Under the pieces are notes generated by a model that saw only the letters and a program-made list of their open reading frames with translations, had not been told where the DNA came from and did not search any database. A program made the position numbers and the translations under genes. A stretch of 24,223 nt of DNA from Acidimicrobiaceae bacterium (GTDB lineage Bacteria; Actinomycetota; Acidimicrobiia; Acidimicrobiales; RAAP-2), in the NCBI GenBank assembly GCA_003164275.1, contig PLSY01000278.1, forward strand, positions 301-24,523. Direction: 5' to 3'. Positions 8,941 through 16,254 of the stretch are shown one piece after another (position 1 is the stretch's first letter; every line of letters begins with the position of its first letter).

Positions 8941-10288
8941 ATGGACACAAGTTCACTGGTCGACCAGTCGGCGCGCCAACTACGGGATGCTTCGTCGCCG
9001 GTCACCGGCTCGGCCGAGGACTACGACTCGCTGCTCACCCTCATCGGCGACCGGCGCTTTGTCTTGATAGGCGAGGCATCCCATGGCACCCACGAGTTCT
9101 ATCGAGAGCGCGCCCGAATCACCCGGCGCCTGATAGACGAACTCGGCTTTTCGGTCGTCGCCGTTGAGGGGGATTGGCCTGACGCCTACAGGGTGAACCG
9201 GTATGTCACGGGCATGTCATCTGACGCGGACGCAGATACCGTTCTTGGGGGCTTCCGGCGCGTTCCCACCTGGATGTGGCGAAACCGGGATGTGCTGGGC
9301 TTCGTCCAGTGGCTCCGGGCCCGTAACGAGGCTCAGGCCCATCCTGCGGCGAAAGCCCGCTTCTACGGGCTCGACCTCTACAGCCTGCGCACCTCGATCG
9401 AGGCAGTCATTGGCTATCTCGATGAGGTCGACCCAGCGGAGGCCAAAATGGCACGACGGCGTTACTCGTGCTTCGACCATGTCGGTGTCGAGGGTCAGGC
9501 CTACGGGCACGCCGTCGTCTACCAGGGGGCCTCCCCATGCGAGAACGAAGTCGTGGCCCAGCTCGTGGAGTTGCGGCGTCGGGCGGACGTGTACCTCCGA
9601 CGGGATGGCTGGGTGGCCGAAGACGAGCAGTTCTACGCCGAGCAGAACGCCCGGCTGGTCCGCGACGCCGAGGAGTACTACCACCAGATGTACCGGGCCG
9701 AGGTCTCCTCGTGGAACCTTCGTGACCAGCACATGGCCGGTACCCTCGACGCGTTGATTGATCATCTCGACCGCCAATCGAACAACACCAAGGTGGTCGT
9801 GTGGGAGCACAACTCCCACGTGGGAGATGCTCGTGCCACGGCTATGGGCCTTCGGGGCGAGCTCAACGTCGGTCAGCTGGCACGCCAGCGGTATGGGGGG
9901 GGATGCCGCGTTGATCGGATTCACCACCTTCGACGGCTGGGTGACCGCCGCCCCCGATTGGGGTGCTCCGGCCGAGCGGAAGCGGGTCCGGCCCGCCCAT
10001 CCCGACAGCCACGAGGCCTTGCTACACGCTGCCGGTCTTCCCCAGTTCTGGGTGTCGACTGCCGAGCTTCCCGTTCACGACGTGTTGAGCCAACCTCGGC
10101 TCGAGCGGGCGATCGGCGTGATCTACCGACCGGAGACCGAGCTCCAGAGTCACTACTTCGAGGCCCAGCTGGCCCAGCAGTTCGATGCCGTCATCCACAT
10201 GGATCGCACAAGAGCCCTCGAGCCCCTCGAGCGCACGGCACTTTGGGACCGCGGTGAGCCGCCCGAGACATTTCCCACAGGGCTGTGA
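8941..10288 (+). pseudogene. Erythromycin-esterase-family protein, split by a frameshift
   Basis: The family is clear across two frames. Frame 1 (from ATG 8941) carries GEASHGTHEFYRERARI with Glu45 and His48, AVEGDWPDA with Glu76, and VWEHNSHVGDARAT with His290 and His293, the residues of the EreA/EreB-type hydrolase site. At about residue 318 the frame is lost at a run of eight G (9895-9902). Seven G would continue as RYGGDAALIGFTTFDG into the second frame, which ends DRGEPPETFPTGL at TGA 10286-10288. The repaired protein would be 448 residues, normal for the family. Uncorrected, it lacks the last quarter. The substrate is unlikely to be known from sequence; most such homologues are not proven macrolide esterases. 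A homopolymer sequencing error is a fair alternative to a real mutation. Confidence 0.88.
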
Positions 10289-10420
10289 GATGTCAGGCGT
10301 CGTCCTGAACGAAGGCGAGATCGTCTTCGCCAACCGAAGGACGCCGGTCGGCCGCTCGCATCCCTTCTCGCTCCCCTTCGGAAGAAATAGCCAGTCGTGC
10401 TGGACCCCGTCAGCCTCTCG

Positions 10421-11245
10421 TCAGCCTTGGGGTGTCGCGTCGTCGATCTCGTGGAACCGTGACGAGACCAGGTCCCGCATCTCCCCACTGGTGATGATCC
10501 AGAACCGGTCACCCCGGACAGCCTCGAGCACGTCGGCGGCCACCTCGGCGGCGGTGCGGGCACCCGGCCCGTCGAACCCCGACCGCACGGCGTCGCGCAT
10601 CATGTCGCCATCGGGCACCCGTGTCTCGGTGCCGAATGCGGCCGGCCGATTGCGCTCGCTGTCCAGGATCCCCGTGGGGGTGGTGCCCGGGCACAGCACG
10701 CTGACCCCGACCGGTGAGCCGGCCATGGCCAGTTCCATGCGCAGCGTCTCGCTGAGGGCCACGACGCCGACTTTGCTGACGTTGTACGGACCGAGGTCGG
10801 GCAGGCCGCTCGCCAGGCCGGCCAGTGAGGACGTGTTGACGATATGCGCGGGCTGCCCCTGGGCGATCAATCTGGGCAGGAATGCCTGGACACCGTGGAT
10901 CACGCCCCACAGATTGACCCCCAGCACCCAGTGCCAGTCGTCCAGTGTCTGGGCGGCGAGCGGGTTGAACGTCGACACCCCGGCGTTGTTGCAGACCACG
11001 TGCACCGCACCGAACCGGTCGAACGCGGCCTCGGCCAGGTGTTCCAGGTCAGTGGCTGCGCTCACGTCGGTGACGACCGTGAGTACCTCGCCCTCGATCG
11101 TGGCTGCCACGGCGTCGAGGGCGTCGGCTTCGACGTCGGCCAGCACGACCGAGCACCCGGCGTCGGCGAAGGCGTGACCGAGCGCGGCACCGATGCCGCT
11201 CGCGCCGCCGGTGATGACGCCGACCGATCCTTCGATGAGCTCCAT
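10421..11245 (-). CDS. Classical short-chain dehydrogenase/reductase (SDR)
   Basis: A 274-residue classical SDR with TGGASGIG (12-19), NNAG (86-89), and the catalytic Ser139/140, Tyr154 and Lys158 (YNVSK). The Asp near residue 37 (VVLADVEADAL) after the second strand favours NAD(H) over NADP(H). The ATG at 11245 follows GGAGG with a five-base spacer. It diverges from a plus-strand cluster with an MDR enzyme, a TetR regulator and another SDR, separated from it by only 77 bases. Such groups in actinobacteria usually serve catabolism of lipids, steroids or terpenoids; the substrate is not visible. Confidence 0.9.
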   Translation of the reverse strand: MELIEGSVGVITGGASGIGAALGHAFADAGCSVVLADVEADALDAVAATIEGEVLTVVTDVSAATDLEHLAEAAFDRFGAVHVVCNNAGVSTFNPLAAQTLDDWHWVLGVNLWGVIHGVQAFLPRLIAQGQPAHIVNTSSLAGLASGLPDLGPYNVSKVGVVALSETLRMELAMAGSPVGVSVLCPGTTPTGILDSERNRPAAFGTETRVPDGDMMRDAVRSGFDGPGARTAAEVAADVLEAVRGDRFWIITSGEMRDLVSSRFHEIDDATPQG

Positions 11246-11287
11246 CGGTGCCTCCGCTCCTCGTCCCGTACTACTATCACGTGGAGA

Positions 11288-11306
11288 TTACACCGTTATC
11301 CAGTAA
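11288..11306. promoter_or_regulatory. Candidate operator in the divergent SDR / MDR-cluster gap
   Basis: TTAC (11288-11291) and GTAA (11303-11306) form a 4-bp inverted repeat around 11 bases in the 77-base gap, and a CACGTG palindrome lies just to the left (11279-11284). A TetR gene sits in the cluster, so the gap is the natural place for its operator. The repeat is short and could be chance. Confidence 0.25.
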
Positions 11307-11322
11307 AGACCCGGGGTAGCTC

Positions 11323-11833
11323 ATGGCGTGGGACTTCGAAGCGGAGCCGGAGTTCGAGGAACTCCTCGCCTGGATGGGCGAATTCATCGATGGCACCTTC
11401 AGGCACCGCGCGCCTGTGCGGATCACGCCCATGGTCGGGGGCGGCTCGTGCGGGATCTTCGCGGTCGACCGCGGGGCCGACGGGTGAGTGCTGCGCCGGG
11501 CACCGGCCCGTGCCAGCTCGGCCACCGCCCACGACCTGCTGCGCGAGTTCCGCATCCAGGACGTCATCATGGACATCCCGGTCCCATCGCCGACCCGTCG
11601 TCGGCTGCATCGACCTGGACGACTTCGGGGCACCGTTCTACGCCAGGGAGCGGATCGACGGATGCCCGGTCCTTCGCTCGATTCCCGAAGCGTGGGCGGC
11701 GGCACCGGAGGGCAGTTCCGCCACGTTGCCGCGAGGCCTGTCGGACAAGCCAATCCACGAGTTCTTCGGCAGCCGGGTCGACCTGCTGCCGGCCAGCGCC
11801 GCCACCATCATCGACCGAGGAGATGCGACATGA
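11323..11833 (+). pseudogene. Decayed acyl-CoA dehydrogenase / phosphotransferase chimera
   Basis: ATG 11323 opens with MAWDFEAEPEFEELLAWM, the N terminus of an acyl-CoA dehydrogenase. After about 25 residues it changes to PVRITPMVGGGSCGIFAVDRG, the N terminus of an APH-type phosphotransferase of the ACAD10/11-associated kind. A TGA at 11486-11488 stands where Trp (TGG) is expected before VLRRAPARASSATAHDLLREF. Near 11581-11600 the frame is lost; restoring one C in each of two C runs would read VPIARPVVGC and join GAPFYARERIDGCPV. The kinase then stops after about half the normal length. The final TGA overlaps the next gene's ATG (ATGA), a relic of operon coupling. The product cannot be functional as it stands. 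Confidence 0.8.
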
Positions 11834-12819
11834 CCCAACGGATGCAAGCCTGGCAGGTGACCGGCGCCGGCGAGCCGGCCGACGTCCTCCACCGGGTCGA
11901 GGTCGACCTGCCGGAGCCCGGTCCGGGGCAGGCGCGGATCCGGGTGACGGCGGCGGGCATCGGCCTCCCGGATGTGCTCATGTGCCGGGGCACCTACCCG
12001 CTGACGCCCCCGCTGCCGTTCACCCCGGGCCAGGAGGCGACCGGCACCGTCACCGCGGTGGGCGCCGGGGTCGACCTGGAGCTCGGCCAGTCGGTCATGG
12101 GCGTGACCACCTTCTACGAGGGGAGCGGCTCGTTCGCCGACGAGTGCCTGGTGCTGGCGGAGTCCACCTTTGCCGTTCCCCCCGGCCTGGACGACGCCGA
12201 GGCGGCCGGGTTCTGGATCCCGAACATGACCGGGTGGATCGGGCTGGTGGACCGGGGCCGGATCGCCCCCGGCGACTGGCTGGCGGTGCTGGGGGGCGCC
12301 GGGGGGAGCGGGGCTGCCGCCGTGCAGCTCGGCCGCGCCCTCGGGGCCCGGGTCATTGCGGTGGTGAGCGACGAGGAGCGGGCGGCCTTCTGCCGCTCGC
12401 TCGGGGCCGAGGCCACGATCAACCACCGGGACGGACCTGTCGCCCCGACACTGCGCGAGCTGACCGGGGGGCGTGGCGTCGACCTGATCTACGACCCGGT
12501 CGGTGGGTCGCTCGCCGAGGAGGCCGCCGGCGCGCTGGCCCGCAACGGGCGCCTGCTGTCCGTGGGGTTCGCCAGCGGGGAGTGGCCGAGCCTGGCCACC
12601 ATTCAGCTGGTGATGACCAACTCCTCCCTCGTCGGCGTGTTCGCCGGCGGCTACAGCCGAGCCGAGCTCGAAGAGATCCACGCCAGCCTGGCTGGCCTGG
12701 TTGCCGACGGGCGGCTCCGCAACGCGGTCACCGCGGCGATCCCCTTCGACGATCTGGCCACGGCCGCCCAGACCATGGCTGACCGGGGTGTGGTCGGGAA
12801 GCTCGTGCTTATCCGATGA
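11830..12819 (+). CDS. Zinc-less MDR / NADPH:quinone oxidoreductase-type enzyme
   Basis: A 329-residue medium-chain dehydrogenase/reductase. The GroES-like half contains GIGLPDVLMCRGTYP and LPFTPGQEATGTV, the quinone-oxidoreductase signature region. The Rossmann half has LGGAGGSGAAAVQL with the nucleotide loop at 155-161. No structural or catalytic zinc cysteine set is seen, so it belongs to the zinc-independent QOR-like branch and should use NADPH. ATG 11830 follows GAGGAG with an eight-base spacer. The frame is open further upstream, but that is the phosphotransferase relic. The TetR gene begins at once downstream, so they are probably co-transcribed. Substrate unknown. Confidence 0.92.
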   Translation: MTQRMQAWQVTGAGEPADVLHRVEVDLPEPGPGQARIRVTAAGIGLPDVLMCRGTYPLTPPLPFTPGQEATGTVTAVGAGVDLELGQSVMGVTTFYEGSGSFADECLVLAESTFAVPPGLDDAEAAGFWIPNMTGWIGLVDRGRIAPGDWLAVLGGAGGSGAAAVQLGRALGARVIAVVSDEERAAFCRSLGAEATINHRDGPVAPTLRELTGGRGVDLIYDPVGGSLAEEAAGALARNGRLLSVGFASGEWPSLATIQLVMTNSSLVGVFAGGYSRAELEEIHASLAGLVADGRLRNAVTAAIPFDDLATAAQTMADRGVVGKLVLIR

Positions 12820-12858
12820 CCCGATGACCAAGGCACCCGACTTCGACCTGACGAGATC

Positions 12859-13452
12859 GTGACCGCCGCGGTCGAGATCTTCGAGGAGTCCGGACTCGAC
12901 GCGGTCAGCATGCGGAGCGTGTCGGCCCGACTGGGTGTGTCCCCAGTCCCCCTCTGCAGCCGGATTGGCAACAAGGAGGCGCTGGTCGACGCCATCGCCG
13001 ACCGGCTGCTCGTCGACCTGGCGCCGCCCAATGCGGAAGACGAGTCCTGGGACGGGCATGCGGTGCGCTGGACCCGCGAGCTCCGGTCCCGCCTAGGGCG
13101 GGCCCGCGACAGCCGGCTCATCCTGACTCCAGGACGCGACGCCTACGTCGAGGCGTCGCGTCCGCTGGTCGAGGCCATGCGCGCCGATGGGATGTCCGCC
13201 GACGCCGCTGTGCAGGCGTGCCGCATCCTCATGTGGGCCACCGTCGGCTTCGGTGCGGCGGAGTCCGGTGCCGAGCCACCTCGCCGGGCCCGACGACGGT
13301 CCCGTCCGGGTGGCGACCCGGGAGGCATCGACGCCGCTGAGGCCGACACGCTTTTCGACATCCACATTCGCTACACCCTCGAGGGCATCACGAGTGATGC
13401 CGACGCCGAGCGTGCCGGCTCGAAGGACACGGTGACCCGAGAGATCCCATGA
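12859..13452 (+). CDS. TetR-family regulator, N terminus probably frameshifted
   Basis: From GTG 12859 the frame gives 197 residues: helix-turn-helix (TAAVEIFEESGLDAVSMRSV, then SARLGVSPVPL) and a TetR ligand-binding C terminus (AEADTLFDIHIRYTLEGI). The usual first residues are missing from this start. ATG 12824, just after the MDR stop, begins MTKAP in a different frame; one extra C in the CCC at 12836-12838 would read MTKAPRLRPDEIVTAAVEIF, a perfect TetR beginning. So either the gene starts late at GTG or one base has been lost. Cys33 stands where Tyr is usual in SPVPLYSRI. It likely regulates the surrounding SDR/MDR genes. Loss of part of helix 1 may weaken DNA binding. Confidence 0.8.
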   Translation: MTAAVEIFEESGLDAVSMRSVSARLGVSPVPLCSRIGNKEALVDAIADRLLVDLAPPNAEDESWDGHAVRWTRELRSRLGRARDSRLILTPGRDAYVEASRPLVEAMRADGMSADAAVQACRILMWATVGFGAAESGAEPPRRARRRSRPGGDPGGIDAAEADTLFDIHIRYTLEGITSDADAERAGSKDTVTREIP

Positions 13453-13485
13453 CCCGAGGTACCCGATGAGAGGACCGGTGGACCG

Positions 13486-14235
13486 ATGACCATCCCGAGC
13501 CTGGACGCTACCGACAAGGTCGTGGTCGTCACCGGAGGCAGCAAGGGCCTTGGCCGGGCCATGGCCCTCGGGTTCGCCGAGGCCGGTGCCGACGTGGTCG
13601 TTGCCAGCCGGAAGCTCGAGCCATGCGAGGAGGTGGCTGCCGAGATCCGCACCCGCGGCCGTCGGGCGCTCGCCGTGCGCTGCCACGTAGCCGACTGGGA
13701 CGACTGTGCCGCCCTGGTCGATGCCACCGTCGCCGAATTCGGCCGTATCGACGTCCTGGTCAACAACGCCGGTATCGCCCCGGTGCCCCCGTCGCTGCGG
13801 GAGGTCACCAGCGAACTCTTCGACAAGACGATTGGCGTGAACCTGAAGGGCCCGCTCCGGCTCACTGGACTGGCCGCCGAGCACATGGCGGCCGGCAGCT
13901 CGATCATCAACATCAGCTCCAAGGCGTCCCTGTATCCCACCGCGTTCACCGTGGTCTACGCCACCGCCAAGGCCGGACTGAACGCGCTGACTAAGGCGTC
14001 TGCCGACGAACTCGGCCCGCGAGGCATCCGCGTCAACGCCATCGTGTGCGGTACCTTCCACACGGACAGCCTCCACGCGTCGCTCCCTTCGCCGGAACTT
14101 CAGGCGCAGATGGCTGGTCACGTCGCCCTCGGCCGGATCGCCTCAGCAGGGGAGATCGTCGGCACTGCACTGTTCCTGGCCAGTGACGCCTCGTCCTACC
14201 TGACGGGCGACCTCATCTCCCTCGATGGCGGCTGA
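13486..14235 (+). CDS. Classical short-chain dehydrogenase/reductase (SDR)
   Basis: A 249-residue SDR with TGGSKGLG (16-23), NNAG (93-96), catalytic Ser144/145, Tyr158 and Lys162 (YATAK), and the C-terminal SYLTGDLISLDGG block typical of FabG-like enzymes. It should be a cytosolic NAD(P)(H)-linked alcohol/ketone oxidoreductase. ATG 13486 is preceded by GAGAGGACCGGTGGACCG. It is the third gene after the MDR enzyme and TetR, 33 bases after the TetR stop, and is probably in the same transcript. All key residues are intact. Confidence 0.92.
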   Translation: MTIPSLDATDKVVVVTGGSKGLGRAMALGFAEAGADVVVASRKLEPCEEVAAEIRTRGRRALAVRCHVADWDDCAALVDATVAEFGRIDVLVNNAGIAPVPPSLREVTSELFDKTIGVNLKGPLRLTGLAAEHMAAGSSIINISSKASLYPTAFTVVYATAKAGLNALTKASADELGPRGIRVNAIVCGTFHTDSLHASLPSPELQAQMAGHVALGRIASAGEIVGTALFLASDASSYLTGDLISLDGG

Positions 14236-14372
14236 CCGGACGAGGTCCGTCGGGATCGCCAATAGCGTTCCGGTCTAACGCGCGGTGAACAGATTGCTTA
14301 TCCGACACGCATGGCGAGCTTTCCAATGTGACCTCGCCAGTCCATGTGTGAGCGGCAAAGTCCGGATAGTGA

Positions 14373-15242
14373 CTACCCAGCGATTCCTGCGACCGGCGCC
14401 CCCAACGGCTGACCACCCGTCGAACCGTCAAACTCGGCGTCGCCGAAGGTAAAGAGTCCACCATCAGAGGCAACCATGCGGTACCCGGCCCCACTGGCTG
14501 TCGCTTGGATCGCAACCACTGGGCTGTTCAGCCGTTGCCCCCCCATTGAGCCGAGAAACGGTGCATTGCCTTGGGTGAACAATCCACCGTCGGCACCAAC
14601 TTTCCAGTACCCACCACCACCGGGCGTAGCGGCCATACCGACAACTGGCGCGTTGAGATGAATCCCGCCTGCGGAACCAAGGAACGGAGCGTTGAAAGAG
14701 AAGATGCCCCCGTCACCCGCAACCATCCAGTAGCCACCCGTCGCGGGATCGGTGGCGATTCCCACGATCGGTTGGTTGAGATGCTCGTTGCCCATTGATC
14801 CGTAGAACTGAGCATCCCCAAATGTGAAGACACCCGCGTCGCGGGCGACCTCCCAATAGCCACCGCCGTCGGGCGTAGAGGCGATGCCAACGATGGGCTG
14901 GTTGAGATGGCTCCCTCCCATCGAGCCGTAGAAATGGGCGTTGCCGAAGGAGAAGATACCGCCGTCCTTGGCGACCTCCCAATACCCACCACCGTTAGGG
15001 GTGGCGGCGATCCCAACGATCGGTGCGTTCAGTATGCCTTCAGTCGAACCGAGCGGCAGAGCCGTCCCCAATGGAAAGACTTCTCCATCGGCGCCAGCCA
15101 ACCAATACCCCTGGCTATCGATCTTGAGGCTTTGTGCAGCGGATACGGAGCTTTGGTAGTTGCCGTCCCCCTGATAGTTGGCAGTAAGCGCATAGTCGCC
15201 AGCCGACAGCTGAGCGGTCACTCGCAGGAAGAAGCGCTGAAA
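14373..15242 (-). pseudogene. 5'-truncated Ig-like plus GYW-repeat surface protein
   Basis: The open frame starts directly after an in-frame TAA (15245-15243) with no initiation site. It begins inside a bacterial Ig-like domain (TAQLSAGDYALTANYQGDG) and continues with six tandem units of about 41-42 residues, each with GYW-x-V-x-x-DGG-x-F-x-FG and ending in a G-S-x-G turn followed by L-N-x-P-x-V-x-I. The last complete unit degenerates to GYRMV, and the protein ends APVAGIAG at TAG 14373. Such beta-propeller-like repeats are common in secreted proteins of high-GC actinobacteria. The signal peptide and the earlier domains are missing, so this is a 3' remnant. Its broken end lies only 156 bases from a tnpB remnant, suggesting mobile-element damage. 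Confidence 0.75.
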
Positions 15243-15398
15243 TTATCACTGGCGCTGCCGTTTGGATGGGATCCCGGACGTGTGGAGCGACTTAGTGGCG
15301 GTGACGTCTCGACGTCCGATGCCGTTGTCTATCGGCCCGCGCCCTTCGGATCTGCACCACGAATGAAAACGGCGCCTCAGATAGTGAGTGGTCAATGA

Positions 15399-15734
15399 GC
15401 GGGGACGAGCTCCACCTGTCCGAACTGTCGGGCCGCAGTGGCCAAGCCCAAGGGACGGAAGTTCTCCTGTGTCGCCTGCGGACTGGTCGCCCACCGGGAC
15501 GTGGTGGGTGCGGTCAACATCGCCTCGAGAGGAACTCGAGGTGGAGAGCCCTTCGACCCATCGGGGTTGGAGATCATGCACCGTCGAGCCGGCCGGCATC
15601 TGCCCGGTCGGACCCGGCGTGACCCACGACGAGTCACGATGGACCACCATCGTGGCCGGCCGGGTCCCTGGCCGGCTGTGGCCCGCCCCGAGGACCTCGG
15701 GGAGTCGCTCGATCGAGACGCTTCGACGGCCTGA
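15399..15734 (+). pseudogene. tnpB: IS200/IS605-type TnpB C-terminal remnant
   Basis: An open frame beginning just after TGA 15396-15398 encodes STCPNC, 17 residues, then CVACG and VAHRDVVGAVNIASRG. That is the four-cysteine zinc finger and final RuvC block of TnpB (the GRKFSC...HADVxAAxNIA consensus), with the C-terminal Asp of the RuvC site in RDVVGAVN. The tail to TGA 15732-15734 is Arg-rich, as in full TnpB proteins. All of the earlier protein, including the first catalytic residues, is gone, so it is inactive. It marks an old IS605-family insertion between the repeat-protein remnant and the arsR/Ehr-like operon. No tnpA is visible. Confidence 0.85.
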
Positions 15735-15787
15735 TCGAGGAACCGCCGGCTCAGCTCCGAACGGGGCGAAGGTTGGCGGTCACAGCA

Positions 15788-16105
15788 CTAGATCTGTTCA
15801 AGCAGTTCCTGGGTTTCCGTCAACGAGTTCCGGATGATGCGCTTCGCGATCTCCAACAGATCGAAGATCTGCGGATCGCTCACGGCGTACAGGACACTGG
15901 ATCCCACCTTGCGCGCCTGAATCAGGTTCGCCCGACGCATGATCCCGAGTTGTTGGGAGAGGTGCGAGGCTTCGAGTCCCGTCTCCAGGATCAGCTCACT
16001 CACCGGTCTCTCACCCTCGCGGAGGAGCTCGAGGACTCGGATGCGGGCAGGGTGACTGAGTGTCTTGAAGAACTCGGCCTTGACCTGATGGATGGGTGTC
16101 GTCAC
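15788..16105 (-). CDS. ArsR/SmtB-family transcriptional regulator (Rv0081-like position)
   Basis: A 105-residue winged-helix ArsR protein. FFKTLSHPARIRVLELLREGERPVSELI (12-39) leads to the recognition helix ASHLSQQLGIMRRANLI (46-62) and the wing QARKVGSSVLYAVSD. The classical metal-binding ELCVCDL is absent (here RPVSELILETGL), so sensing is not by the usual alpha-3 cysteines; in fact the protein has no Cys. The GTG at 16105 lies eight bases after GAGGAG and overlaps the TGA of the preceding 50-aa ORF (GTGA). It closes the Ehr-like operon. In mycobacteria an ArsR gene (Rv0081) begins the equivalent locus; here it is last, so it probably autoregulates the whole unit. Confidence 0.92.
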   Translation of the reverse strand: MTTPIHQVKAEFFKTLSHPARIRVLELLREGERPVSELILETGLEASHLSQQLGIMRRANLIQARKVGSSVLYAVSDPQIFDLLEIAKRIIRNSLTETQELLEQI

Positions 16106-16254
16106 TGACGTGTCTCCTCTTCCCTTCGGCCGGGAATGGTAAGCGTCCACGGTTGTCGGAGCGATCGTGGAGGGGTGGATCTGCGGTCGATCCGTTCGCT
16201 TGCGTCGGTCAGCTCCGTAAGAGACGGCGTATCCGGCATGGCGTGGTCTGACAT
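16102..16254 (-). CDS. 50-aa small protein between the HycE-like and ArsR genes
   Basis: ATG 16254 overlaps the HycE-like stop as TGATG, and the TGA at 16104-16102 overlaps the ArsR GTG as GTGA, so this frame fills the gap exactly. The 50 residues begin MSDHAMPDTPSLTELTDASE, acidic at first, and end basic (IPGRREEETRQ). There is no membrane helix, cysteine or known motif. The strict double overlap, in an operon where every junction is of these two kinds, argues that it is translated. It may be a small accessory subunit, a partner of ArsR, or merely a coupling ORF. I know of no annotated equivalent. Confidence 0.6.
   Translation of the reverse strand: MSDHAMPDTPSLTELTDASERIDRRSTPPRSLRQPWTLTIPGRREEETRQ

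Noticed and set aside
11638..13059. Minus-strand frame of 473 codons opposite the MDR enzyme
   Set aside because: Antisense shadow of a well-supported gene; no family features.
14236..14260. Hairpin CGGAC-GAG-GTCCG after the last SDR gene as a terminator
   Set aside because: The stem is only 5 bp and no T tract follows.
14494..15113. Tandem repeats considered as a CRISPR-like array
   Set aside because: The repeats are about 125 bases, in frame, and encode protein units; there are no short repeats with unique spacers anywhere in the window.
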